Source of the DNA: Deltaproteobacteria bacterium RBG_16_49_23
GTDB lineage: Bacteria > Desulfobacterota > BSN033 > UBA1163
Assembly (NCBI GenBank): GCA_001798855.1
Contig: MGQQ01000089.1
Span: 1 to 64,000 of the forward strand
Length of the DNA stretch: 64,000 nucleotides
Reading direction: 5' to 3'
Shown here: positions 29,037 to 38,615 of the stretch, one piece after another
Layout: each line of letters begins with the position of its first letter
How positions within the stretch are numbered: the stretch's first letter is position 1
Program-made: the position numbers and the translations under genes
The notes under the pieces: model-generated
Seen by the model: only the letters and a program-made list of their open reading frames with translations
What the model was told of the DNA's origin: nothing
Databases searched by the model: none

Positions 29037-29642
29037 ATGAACGGAGAAGTAAATCGACGAACCATCCTCAAGGGATTCACTGTCGGGATATTCGGTCTCG
29101 GAGGTGTCATCAGCTTGGGTAACTTCCTTGAAGTCCTCACCTTTCCAAATGGGCAAAAAGTGGCGTTGGCCAAAGGGGTGATCCTTGTGGATAAATCCCT
29201 CTGCTCAGGCTGTCGCATCTGTGAGATGGTCTGTGCTAATTTCAACAGTGCCGGACGGAACGCGGCTTCTCTCTCAAGGATTCTACTGGAAAAAGAATAT
29301 CTTGGTGGAGACTACCAACCGAAGGTATGTCATCAGTGTGCCGATCCTCCCTGTCTGAAAGTCTGTCCAGTAACCGCTCTCCAAGTGGATCGACAAAAAG
29401 GCACCTATGCCCGTGTCATTGATGAGAGAGCCTGCATCGGTTGTCAGAAATGCGTCGAGGCTTGCCGACAATATTTCCGTCCTTCCCGGCCAAGGTTTGA
29501 TGTTCAAAAAAACAGGGCGGTGAAATGTCACCTTTGTTTCGGAGATCCTCAATGCGTCAAATTTTGCCCCCTCGGCGTTTTGCGAGTGGAAAGGTCAGAA
29601 AAGGGACTGCTTGTCGGTTATCCCGTGATCAAAGAGGATTGA
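29037..29642 (+). CDS. Poly-4Fe-4S ferredoxin with Tat-like N-terminus
   Basis: RRTILKGFTVGIFGLGG; CSGCRICEMVC, CHQCADPPCLKVCP, CIGCQKCVEAC, CHLCFGDPQCVKFCP. Confidence 0.88.
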   Translation: MNGEVNRRTILKGFTVGIFGLGGVISLGNFLEVLTFPNGQKVALAKGVILVDKSLCSGCRICEMVCANFNSAGRNAASLSRILLEKEYLGGDYQPKVCHQCADPPCLKVCPVTALQVDRQKGTYARVIDERACIGCQKCVEACRQYFRPSRPRFDVQKNRAVKCHLCFGDPQCVKFCPLGVLRVERSEKGLLVGYPVIKED

Positions 29643-29643
29643 A

Positions 29644-31680
29644 ATGGCTCCATCAGGCGGATGGGTTGGAAAAATTCTTCGAGTAGACCTGACAAATTGG
29701 AAAATTTCAGAGATCTCTACTTTTGACTATGTGCCCAAATTCTTAGGGGGTCGGGGGTTGGGGGCTAAAATCTACTGGGACGAAGTGCCGCCAGAAGTTG
29801 GAGCCCTCGACCCTGAAAATCGACTCATTTTTGCCACCGGTCCTCTTCAGGGTACGATGGCCCCTACATCCGGAAGGTTTATGGTCCTCGGAAAATCCCC
29901 TCAGACCGCCCCCACGGAATCTTTCTGCCGTTCGGGAGTAGGAGGCCATTGGGCTCCTGAATTGAAATGGGCGGGCTATGATGCCCTCATTATCCAAGGA
30001 AAATCTCCGAAGCCGGTCTATCTCTGGATAACCGATCAAAAAGCAGAGATTCTCGATGCCACCCGTCTCTGGGGTTTGGATACCTATCGAACCCAGCAAA
30101 TGATTTGGAAGCTTCATGGCCCTAAGACGAGAGTGATGGTCATTGGAAAGGCTGGAGAGAATCGAAGCCGGATCGCCTGTATTTTGACGGATTCCGGGGA
30201 TGCATCGGGCCAAGGCGGATTCGGTGGGGTGATGGGCTCGAAAAATTTGAAGGCGATTGCGGTTCGAGGCACAGGGAGTGTAATTGTTGCAAGGCCAAAA
30301 GAACTGATGGAGATTACCCATCGCATCCAGAGTCTTTTCTCCCGCAAATCCCTTAAGAGCAATCCTTATCAGCCAGAAGAGAAAGGGTTCAAATATAATA
30401 TTTGGGGAGGAGGCTACGGCCGGGGAAGCCTTTCGCTTCTTCAGGGTGAACTTCTCGACCTCTGTCAGGACCCATCCTCTGGCTATTCCCAGACTCCGGA
30501 GGGTTGTTTCGCCTGTCCGGTCTCCTGCCGGTCCCATGTAAAAGGTCCAGATATTATCAAAGGGGTTGCCTTTTGTGCCCAATCCTATATGTACCTCGAA
30601 TCTCTGGTCCATCAGCCTGAAAAAGGCTACAGCAAAATCACCTGGCAGGCTGCCAAATTAGCTGACCTCTATGGGATCAATGCTTATGAACTGATGGCGA
30701 TCATCCCCTGGCTGGCGGATTGCTTTCGGGAGAAGCTAATCACTGAAGAGGGGACCGGACTTCCTCTCAAGGAGATCGGATCCTGGAACTTCATCTCAAA
30801 GCTTCTGCATCAGATGGCTGAACGGGAAGGTTTTGGTGATCTCCTGGCTGAAGGTGGCCAGCGAGCGGCTGCGAAGCTCGGCGGTAAGGCGGAAAAACTT
30901 TCTCAGATGTATTATCCCCGTGCCGGAAAGTTCGGTGGGTATCGTGAGCACTGGGTCTATTTAGGGGGCTTTCCAACAGGATATGCAGTCCCTCCGCTCG
31001 CATTGATGTGGGTTCTTGACAACCGGGACGCACTCGTTTCCCACAGTTTCATCTCTATGCTCTGGGGAGCGGCTTTTACGATCGGACAGAATGCCCTGAC
31101 CGCAGTCCCGGAGAAGATTTTCCCCATTCTCAAACCTGTCATGAAGGCCGCTTATGGTTCAGCCGAGGCTGCGGAATTCTTCCGTGCCGACGGAAAGAGT
31201 CTCAACTGGAAATGGACTGCTCCTGTTGTGAAAAGGTATCATGAACACTCACTTCTGAAGGATAGCTACATTGTCTGCGACATCCTCTTCCCATACCTTT
31301 TTAATGCAAATTCCTCAGATCACGTTGGAGACTCAACCCTCGAATCCCGTCTCTATTCCGCAGTTACCGGAATGGAGATGAGTTTGGAGGAATCCTACAA
31401 AAAAGGAGAGATGCTCTGTACATTAGAAAGGGCATTGGCCGTGCGGGATGGTCGCACTCGCAAGGATGATATCCTCCATGACCTCTATTTCGAAAAGGAG
31501 GATGCTGGGGGTAGGAAATATCTGCGGGAAGATCTGGAGCGTTCCAAAAGTGAATACTACAGTCGGATGGGATGGGACGTAAAGACCGGCATTCCAACCG
31601 CTTCGACCTTAGAGCAGTGGGACCTTAAAGAGGTGGCTGAGGATTTTCAGAGAAGAAAAATTCTGGGACAACGATCATGA
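29644..31680 (+). CDS. Aldehyde:ferredoxin oxidoreductase family protein
   Basis: GKILRVDLTNWKISEI; RLIFATGPLQGTMAPTSGR; GGFGGVMGSKNLKAIAVRGTG; CFACPVSCR. Confidence 0.93.
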   Translation: MAPSGGWVGKILRVDLTNWKISEISTFDYVPKFLGGRGLGAKIYWDEVPPEVGALDPENRLIFATGPLQGTMAPTSGRFMVLGKSPQTAPTESFCRSGVGGHWAPELKWAGYDALIIQGKSPKPVYLWITDQKAEILDATRLWGLDTYRTQQMIWKLHGPKTRVMVIGKAGENRSRIACILTDSGDASGQGGFGGVMGSKNLKAIAVRGTGSVIVARPKELMEITHRIQSLFSRKSLKSNPYQPEEKGFKYNIWGGGYGRGSLSLLQGELLDLCQDPSSGYSQTPEGCFACPVSCRSHVKGPDIIKGVAFCAQSYMYLESLVHQPEKGYSKITWQAAKLADLYGINAYELMAIIPWLADCFREKLITEEGTGLPLKEIGSWNFISKLLHQMAEREGFGDLLAEGGQRAAAKLGGKAEKLSQMYYPRAGKFGGYREHWVYLGGFPTGYAVPPLALMWVLDNRDALVSHSFISMLWGAAFTIGQNALTAVPEKIFPILKPVMKAAYGSAEAAEFFRADGKSLNWKWTAPVVKRYHEHSLLKDSYIVCDILFPYLFNANSSDHVGDSTLESRLYSAVTGMEMSLEESYKKGEMLCTLERALAVRDGRTRKDDILHDLYFEKEDAGGRKYLREDLERSKSEYYSRMGWDVKTGIPTASTLEQWDLKEVAEDFQRRKILGQRS

Positions 31681-32498
31681 CTGAAGAACCCTTCTCCCTG
31701 CCAACCTTCACCATGGCTGAATATGACTTCTACCGCGTTGATGAGCGAATCTTCTGGGCTCTCATTTTTGCCGCACTGATCTTCTGTGCAGTCCATGCGG
31801 CGCGCAGGGCCTTTCGTCAACCCCGATCCATAGAAACTCCTGAGACTCCTACAAACGCAAAGGGAGAAGAGCTTCAGAGGCACACCCTTTCTCAGAGAGT
31901 CTTCCATTGGACAAACGCAGGTGCCGTCATTTTACTAACCCTCTCTGGCTGGATGATCTATCAACCCAAAAAAATTCTTCTTTTTTCAGGAACGACCCCC
32001 CTATGGTTTATCTTCCACCGATGGGGAGTGGCGCTCTTTCTTGTGGGATTCATCTTTCATCTCATCTACGAAAGTTTCATTGCCCAAGGTTCGAATCCGC
32101 TGACGGTGAGTCGAGGAGAAATGAAAAGATTTCTGGACATCCTTAAAAATTTCTTCGGTCTTTCCAAATTCTACCCCTACTCAACCAAATACCATCCAGG
32201 TCAAATCTTCTTCCATTGGGCAGTAGCGGGGAACCTTTTCTTTCTGACGATCACCGGATTTGTAATTTGGAAACCTTTCCGCGATCTCCTTCCCCTTTTC
32301 CTTTTGGGCCTGGGTTGGGATTTCATCTTTTACTGCCGTCTTCTTCATGGATTTTTTTCAGCCACCCTTATCCCCAGCCTCATCGGCCATATCTACTTTG
32401 CCCTTCTGATTAAAAAGAACTGGGCAGAGACAAAATCGATGATCACCGGCCGTGTTTCCCTCCACGACTATCCGAGGAGCCATTCCTCCAATCGTTGA
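31677..32498 (+). CDS. Membrane cytochrome b (formate dehydrogenase gamma-like)
   Basis: Repeated RVFHWTNAG / FFHWAVAG, multiple TM helices; 4-bp overlap with the AOR gene. Confidence 0.8.
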   Translation: MTEEPFSLPTFTMAEYDFYRVDERIFWALIFAALIFCAVHAARRAFRQPRSIETPETPTNAKGEELQRHTLSQRVFHWTNAGAVILLTLSGWMIYQPKKILLFSGTTPLWFIFHRWGVALFLVGFIFHLIYESFIAQGSNPLTVSRGEMKRFLDILKNFFGLSKFYPYSTKYHPGQIFFHWAVAGNLFFLTITGFVIWKPFRDLLPLFLLGLGWDFIFYCRLLHGFFSATLIPSLIGHIYFALLIKKNWAETKSMITGRVSLHDYPRSHSSNR

Positions 32499-32600
32499 AA
32501 ATCACCATTTGACCACACCCCAGAGGAAATGCTATCTTTTGGGCTGCGGGGTTCTAATTTTTAAGAATTATATTAATTCCACAATTCGCATTCCCTGCCC

Positions 32601-32634
32601 GCGCCTGCCTGCGGTAGGCAGGGCAGGCAGGCGC
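32601..32634. repeat. Hairpin GCGCCTGCCTGC...GCAGGCAGGCGC
   Basis: 12-bp perfect stem, 10-nt loop. Confidence 0.8.
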
Positions 32635-32667
32635 ACTCCACAATGAGTTAGAGAAAGGAGCATCAAA

Positions 32668-33549
32668 ATGAAATTGAGCGGCGTTATGCCCCCTATCAGC
32701 ACTCCTTTTCAAAAAGGAAATCTTGCCCTGGACAGGTTGAAAGAGAATTTTAACAGATGGAACAAGACCGGACTCTCCGGCTATCTTGTCCTGGGATCCA
32801 ACGGAGAGGCAGTCTATTTAAACGAAAAAGAGAAGATGAAAGTCATGGAAGTCTCCAGGGAATCGATTCCCAAAACAAAGGTAATGATCGTCGGAACAGG
32901 GACGGAATCGACACAGGAGACGATTCGTTTTACCCATCAGGCAGCAAAAGTTGGGGCCGATTTTGCTCTTGTCGTAACCCCTTGTTACTTTAAGGGATCG
33001 ATGAGACCCCAGGTCCTTTACGACCACTTCATCGCAGTTGCAGACTCCTCCAGAATCGGCATCCTCCTCTACAATGTCCCCCAATTTACCGGGATCAATC
33101 TGGACTCTGAACTGGTAGCAAAATTATCCTTTCATCGCAATATCCTTGGAATCAAAGACAGCTCAGGAAACATCGGCCAGTTGAATGAAATCATCCACCT
33201 TTCCCGGAAAGGGTTTGCTGTCTTTGTGGGGTCGGCCCCTGTCTTCTACCCTGCTCTTTGTGTGGGAGCAACCGGAGGAATCCTGGCTGTGGCGAATGTG
33301 GCGCCGGAAGAATGTGTCAGAATTCAGAGCCTTTTCCATCAGGGTAAAATAGCCGAGGCAATGGCCTTGCAGAACCAATTGAATCCGCTTGCCAAAGCGG
33401 TGACGGTGAAATATGGGATTGGCGGCTTAAAGACGGCTATGGACCTTGCCGGTTACTTCGGTGGAGATCCGAGACTCCCATTAAAAAAACCCGGAAAGGA
33501 CGTTGAAGAGGAATTAAAACGGCTATGGCTCAACTTCAAAAAAGTCTGA
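32668..33549 (+). CDS. Dihydrodipicolinate synthase / N-acetylneuraminate lyase family aldolase
   Basis: GVMPPISTPF; GSNGEAVYLNEKEK; YNVPQFTGINL; GIKDSSGN. Confidence 0.9.
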   Translation: MKLSGVMPPISTPFQKGNLALDRLKENFNRWNKTGLSGYLVLGSNGEAVYLNEKEKMKVMEVSRESIPKTKVMIVGTGTESTQETIRFTHQAAKVGADFALVVTPCYFKGSMRPQVLYDHFIAVADSSRIGILLYNVPQFTGINLDSELVAKLSFHRNILGIKDSSGNIGQLNEIIHLSRKGFAVFVGSAPVFYPALCVGATGGILAVANVAPEECVRIQSLFHQGKIAEAMALQNQLNPLAKAVTVKYGIGGLKTAMDLAGYFGGDPRLPLKKPGKDVEEELKRLWLNFKKV

Positions 33550-33567
33550 AATGGCCTGGAGGACAGG

Positions 33568-34236
33568 CTAAAAATTTAAGAACAATTCCTGGGTCACTTC
33601 CTGACCCGGTTTTATGATAATAAAATCCTCATTCCACCATCCTCGAAGCATCTTCTCAAAAAATGCTAACGATCCTGCCATCTCTTCATACCTGAGATGA
33701 AGAAACCGGGCGTTCTCCCTGGCATGTTCCCGATGGGTTTCTGATAAATCAGTCCCCACATCCACCAGGGCGATTCTCGTATAGTTCTTCAATTCCTCCT
33801 TGATCGCCCATTCCGCAGTCTCCTGACCGTAGCGTTGGCAGTATTCCTTGTAGATTCCAAGCGGAGATTTTCCTTCCTCTATCCATCCTTTGGTGAGATA
33901 GTAGGTTCCTGGCTCTTTTTTTTGTTCTTCCATATATCTGTTACAGGACCCGAGGAAAAGAGCGATGCAATCATGGACCTTTGGAATAACCATGGGATGC
34001 CGGTTGGCCTTGACACCTAATATCCCGTTACTACAAAGTCCATAGCTTAAAATAATATAATCTAATTCCTGCTCTGCAGCCCTATCGATCTCTTCCTGAA
34101 TAATCGGCTTCATCTTTTGAGGAGTCCGATGAAGGGATTGTTCTAGAAAAACGAAAGAGATTCCGTTGGTCTGGAAACGGAGGATCTCATCTTTCATGAT
34201 GTTGCAGGCAATTACGAGGTATTTTGTGTTTGCCAT
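33568..34236 (-). CDS. DUF1638 family protein
   Basis: LDYIILSYGLCSNGILGVKA; HDCIALFLGS. Confidence 0.75.
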   Translation of the reverse strand: MANTKYLVIACNIMKDEILRFQTNGISFVFLEQSLHRTPQKMKPIIQEEIDRAAEQELDYIILSYGLCSNGILGVKANRHPMVIPKVHDCIALFLGSCNRYMEEQKKEPGTYYLTKGWIEEGKSPLGIYKEYCQRYGQETAEWAIKEELKNYTRIALVDVGTDLSETHREHARENARFLHLRYEEMAGSLAFFEKMLRGWWNEDFIIIKPGQEVTQELFLNF

Positions 34237-34269
34237 CTGCTATCAGCTATAAGCTACCTGCTAAGAAAT

Positions 34270-35076
34270 TTATTCCAATCTTCCTTCCCTAAATCCGGCA
34301 ATATATTGCATACAGAATTCATCTTTTCCGGCGATCGTGAGGGCCGCTTTGAGCGCTCCGAAAAGCTGTTTGTCCGTTGGGTCTAAAATAACGGAATCCA
34401 AACCACGGCCAATAGCGGCTACAAGAAAGGCCCGATTCACAAGCTTCCGGTTGGGCAGACCGTAAGACACATTGGTGAGACCGCAGGTCGTATGAACGCC
34501 TGGGAACTCTTTCATGATTGTCTCAATAGCATCCAACGTTGCTAACGCTGACCGGTCATCGGTCGCAAGAGGATAGACGAGGGGATCGATGTACAGGTGA
34601 TCCAGGGGAACACCCGAAGCTTCCACCTTTTTCACGAGTTGCCCGGCCATTTTCACCTTTGCTTCGGCTGTATCTGCGATAGAGTCCCCTGATTGACAGA
34701 GACCAATGACCTTTGCCTTGTGTTCAGCCACCAACGGGAGAATGCCTTCCAAACGGGAAGCTTCCAGGGTGATGGAATTAATCATAGGAGTTTTCTTCAC
34801 CAACGGAATCATCGCTTTGATCACCGCCGGATCCGGACTGTCAATGGAGAGGGGAAGATCTACGGCTTCCTGGATGGTCTCAATAACCCACTGGAGATGC
34901 TTCGCCTCCTCACCGACAAAAGTCCCCGCATTGGCATCAATATAATCAGCGCCGGCCGCGGCCTGTATTTTTGCCTCATTCCGAATAAAAGCTGCATTCC
35001 TGGAGGAAATAGCATCGGCAATAGACTTTCGAGAAGCGTTGATTCGTTCACCGATGATCAGCATGGGGCCTTTCAC
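34270..35076 (-). CDS. Methyltetrahydrofolate:corrinoid methyltransferase (pterin-binding)
   Basis: IIGERINASRKSIADAI; GADYIDANAGT; LSIDSPDPAVIKA; GLTNVSYGLPNRKLVNRAFL. Confidence 0.9.
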   Translation of the reverse strand: MKGPMLIIGERINASRKSIADAISSRNAAFIRNEAKIQAAAGADYIDANAGTFVGEEAKHLQWVIETIQEAVDLPLSIDSPDPAVIKAMIPLVKKTPMINSITLEASRLEGILPLVAEHKAKVIGLCQSGDSIADTAEAKVKMAGQLVKKVEASGVPLDHLYIDPLVYPLATDDRSALATLDAIETIMKEFPGVHTTCGLTNVSYGLPNRKLVNRAFLVAAIGRGLDSVILDPTDKQLFGALKAALTIAGKDEFCMQYIAGFREGRLE

Positions 35077-35188
35077 AAAGTGAGTTACAGGATCGCTCTA
35101 CGCTTAAGGTTGGAGGAGCGCTTCGCTTGAGGTAAAATCTTTTACCTCTATCCTCAAGTTCTGCTGCGGCAGAACGATCCTCAAACCT

Positions 35189-36298
35189 CTAACGATTTTC
35201 ACCTTTGTCCAATGGATACTTCCCGTATTTCTTGATGGCATGGGCCATCGCCCAGACATTTTCAGTCTTGCAATAATCTGTCAGGCTGTTCGCACTCGTG
35301 ACGATATAGCCCCCTCCAGGTCCTGCCGCGGCAATCCTTTCCCTGACCTCCTTATCCACTTCATCTGGAGTCCCTAAGGTAAGGGTATAATCGAGATCAA
35401 TATTGCCCAGAATGCAAACCCGATTCCCATATCTTTCCTTTATTTGTTTGATGTCCATAGCGGAAGGCTGGATAGGGTGAAGACCGTTCATCCCCAATGT
35501 CAGCAGATCATCTAAAATGGGCAGGAGGTTTCCATCGCTATGGAAAACCCAGGGTTTCTTAATCGCCTGGGCCACAATTTTTTGGTACGGGAGAAAAAAT
35601 TCCTGGTACTGTTCACGACTCATCCAGGTTGATTTCGTATCGGCATGGTCATCATTAACCCAATAATAATCAAAATCCATCCGGTTCAGATGTTCCACCA
35701 CTTTCGCCGACCATTCCGAAAACCTTCGATGAATCTCTTTGATCAGACCCGGGTTGTCATAAACATTATAGGCAAACTCCACAATGCCCATGCTCTCTAA
35801 CATCGAAGCAGATCCCAAGCGGATTCTGGCAAAAACGGCGTAATCCCCTTTGAATTGGGCAATCCATTTAGACACCTGCTCGTAACGAGCCGGATGATCC
35901 GGATCAGGAAGATATTCTTCGAAGAGTTTTAATGAGTCATTGGAGGTGAGCAGGCCCCGCTTAACAAATGTCCGGCCTGTTTCGGGGATGACCCCCATCT
36001 CTGCAATCCAGGGAGGGACAAAATCAAATGTGATTTTTTTCGGGTAATAATAACTCTCCTTAAAACCCACAGCAGCCTGCATGGCCTGGCCTGCAGTGGC
36101 TTGCCCCCCCATCGGGAAGTGATAACCGAAGCCGTCCATTCCGAGTTTATCGCAGAGCTGACCCGGAGTAAATTCGGTCGTCTCCATGATCCTCGCCTGG
36201 AGCCCCTCCTCAATATCATTCTCTATCCATGGAACCCGGTCTGGAACCCCTCTTTTTAATGCGGTCAAAATCCTATCCCTCGGTTTCATCCCCTTCAT
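35189..36298 (-). CDS. Uroporphyrinogen decarboxylase-like methyltransferase
   Basis: PRDRILTALKRGVPDRVPW; HSDGNLLPILDDLLTLGMNGLHPIQPSAMDI. Confidence 0.88.
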   Translation of the reverse strand: MKGMKPRDRILTALKRGVPDRVPWIENDIEEGLQARIMETTEFTPGQLCDKLGMDGFGYHFPMGGQATAGQAMQAAVGFKESYYYPKKITFDFVPPWIAEMGVIPETGRTFVKRGLLTSNDSLKLFEEYLPDPDHPARYEQVSKWIAQFKGDYAVFARIRLGSASMLESMGIVEFAYNVYDNPGLIKEIHRRFSEWSAKVVEHLNRMDFDYYWVNDDHADTKSTWMSREQYQEFFLPYQKIVAQAIKKPWVFHSDGNLLPILDDLLTLGMNGLHPIQPSAMDIKQIKERYGNRVCILGNIDLDYTLTLGTPDEVDKEVRERIAAAGPGGGYIVTSANSLTDYCKTENVWAMAHAIKKYGKYPLDKGENR

Positions 36299-36326
36299 AA
36301 ATCCCTCCTCCTCAGGAGTTGACTCT

Positions 36327-36968
36327 TCAAATCAATGTATTACACTTGATCACCGCTGCGCGGGCATCCTTTCCATAAAAGTCCGCCCCGATTTGGTCCG
36401 CAAATTTCTGAGTAAGAGGCGCTCCTCCGACTCCTATCTTAACTTTCTCTCTTACCCCGGCCTTTTTAAAAGTCCAAATCGTTTCATCCATCATCGACAT
36501 GGTTAAGGTAATGAGCGCAGACATCAGAACAAACTTGGGCTGATGTTGGTGAATGGCCTCGATAAATTTCTCCGGCGCGACATCAATTCCTAAATCGATC
36601 ACCTCATAACCTGCGCCCTGGAGAACCATGGAGACAATGTTCTTCCCGACATCATGAATGTCGCCTTTGACGGACCCGATCACCACTTTGCCCTTGCCCA
36701 ATGCCCCTTGCGCTGTAAGCATGGGACGGAGGATATCCAGGCCAATGTTCATCGCTCTTGCGGCAATCATCATCTCCGGCAGGAAGATCTCGTTTCGAGA
36801 ATATTGATCTCCCACCACATCCATGGCCGGAATCATGACATCATTCATGATCGCCTCAGGATTTAAACCATCGAACAAAAGTTTACGGACCAATGGTTCG
36901 ACCGCATCCCGTTTCCCTTTGATGATGGCTTGTTGAAGCTCCTCTTTCAGGGTTGTTATCTCAGGCAT
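36327..36968 (-). CDS. B12-binding corrinoid protein (MtbC/MtvC-like)
   Basis: GKVVIGSVKGDIHDVGKNIVSMVLQGAGYEVIDLGIDV; start MPEITTL. Confidence 0.93.
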   Translation of the reverse strand: MPEITTLKEELQQAIIKGKRDAVEPLVRKLLFDGLNPEAIMNDVMIPAMDVVGDQYSRNEIFLPEMMIAARAMNIGLDILRPMLTAQGALGKGKVVIGSVKGDIHDVGKNIVSMVLQGAGYEVIDLGIDVAPEKFIEAIHQHQPKFVLMSALITLTMSMMDETIWTFKKAGVREKVKIGVGGAPLTQKFADQIGADFYGKDARAAVIKCNTLI

Positions 36969-37088
36969 ATTAGACCTCCCCAAGAAATCCTCCCCACCCT
37001 TTTCTTCCCCTCTCCGAGCCAGAGGCTCTTCTGAGCCGGAGGCCTCGAGGGGGAAGGGTGAGGGAGGGGGGGATATCAATAATATTGG

Positions 37089-37799
37089 TTACGTTGCTCC
37101 TGCGACAATCTTCAGGACAGCTTTATCCTTCATCAGCCCTTCAGGTTTTCCCGAGAAGATGATCTCCCCTCTTTCAATGACATAAAGCCTGTCTGTAAAA
37201 TCGGGAACATGATAAATGTTCGATTCAGCGAGGAGGATGGAGTGACCCATTTTAGCAATCTCATGGATACTCTCTGCGATCTGCGGGATGATGGCCGGTG
37301 AGAGCCCTTCGAAGGATTCATCGAGCAATAGCATATGAGGATCCATGGCCAACGCTCTTGCGATCGAGAGCATTTTCCTCTCCCCACCACTGATCTGTGT
37401 CCCCTTTCTCGCCTTATACCTCTCCAGGGGTGGAAATACAGAATAAGCGAGCCGGACCCTCTCTTCTGCGGAACGCGAGGTTTTTCGGGTCCAGGTCGCG
37501 ATCTCAATATTTTCTAAGGTGGTTAAATCGGCAAATATTTCACTTTCTTCCGGAGCAAAGCCTATTCCCAAAAGAGCAATCTCGTGAGGAAAAAACTCGG
37601 TAATCTCTTTTCCCATGAACTTGATGCTGCCGGACTCGGGTTTAAGAAATCCCATAATGCTCCTGAGAGTAGTGGTCTTGCCTGCCCCATTCCTTCCGAT
37701 GAGACAGACGACTTCTTTCTCCCCCACCTCGATATTCACATTTTGCAGGATATGGCTGGCCTTGATAAAAACATTGATGTCTTTTAATTCGAGCATCAT
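37089..37799 (-). CDS. livF: Branched-chain amino acid-type ABC transporter ATPase
   Basis: GRNGAGKTTT, ISGGERKMLSIARALAMDPHMLLLDES. Confidence 0.93.
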   Translation of the reverse strand: MMLELKDINVFIKASHILQNVNIEVGEKEVVCLIGRNGAGKTTTLRSIMGFLKPESGSIKFMGKEITEFFPHEIALLGIGFAPEESEIFADLTTLENIEIATWTRKTSRSAEERVRLAYSVFPPLERYKARKGTQISGGERKMLSIARALAMDPHMLLLDESFEGLSPAIIPQIAESIHEIAKMGHSILLAESNIYHVPDFTDRLYVIERGEIIFSGKPEGLMKDKAVLKIVAGAT

Positions 37800-38605
37800 G
37801 CTTTACCGCCCTTTCCGGTATGTTCATGCATCAGGGCGCTGAAAATCTTGAAACATTCCTTTTGCCCTAAGACGGTGCAAACCACTTCTTCATTCTTCTC
37901 GATTTCTCCCGGGGCGCTATCCGATAAGATCTTCCCCTGGTGTAAGGCGATGATGCGATCCGAAAAGGAGAAAACGATATCCATATCATGCTCCACTTGA
38001 ATGATCGATTTGATCCCGATCTTTTTCGAAGCCGATACAAGGGTTTCCATAATCTTGTTCTTATCGCTGGTGCTCACGCCACTCGTGGGTTCATCCAGCA
38101 AAATAACCTCGGGGTGAAGGGCAAAAGCGGAGGCGACATCGAGCATCTTTTTGTCGCCCTGAGGTAAATTCTTTGTTAGCACATCTCTCTTTCCAACTAA
38201 TCCAAAGAGCATTGCCACCTCCAACGCCTCACTCGTCACCTTCTGGTCTCGGAGAAGTGAGGAGTAGAAGTTGGTTCCTTTCCCCAATCGTGAAACCACA
38301 GCGACCATTAAGAACTCAAGGACGGTAAAATTTGGGAAAATATTGACCAGTTGAAAACTCCGGGCAACCCCCAGTTTTGAAAGCTTTTCAGGACCGATTC
38401 CGGTAATCTCTTTATCCTTGTAAAAAACTTTCCCCGTATTCGGTGTAAGCAATCCGGTCAAGACATTGATTAATGTGGTCTTGCCCGCCCCATTCGGTCC
38501 AATGATGGACACAAACTCCCCTTCATTAATCTTAAAGCTTACCCCATCCAGGGCACAGAACTCTCCATAATATTTACGAAGATCACTCGCAGAGAGAATC
38601 ACCAT
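37796..38605 (-). CDS. livG: Branched-chain amino acid-type ABC transporter ATPase
   Basis: GPNGAGKTTLINVLTG; VILLDEPTSGV. Confidence 0.93.
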   Translation of the reverse strand: MVILSASDLRKYYGEFCALDGVSFKINEGEFVSIIGPNGAGKTTLINVLTGLLTPNTGKVFYKDKEITGIGPEKLSKLGVARSFQLVNIFPNFTVLEFLMVAVVSRLGKGTNFYSSLLRDQKVTSEALEVAMLFGLVGKRDVLTKNLPQGDKKMLDVASAFALHPEVILLDEPTSGVSTSDKNKIMETLVSASKKIGIKSIIQVEHDMDIVFSFSDRIIALHQGKILSDSAPGEIEKNEEVVCTVLGQKECFKIFSALMHEHTGKGGKA

Positions 38606-38615
38606 CTCTATCTCC

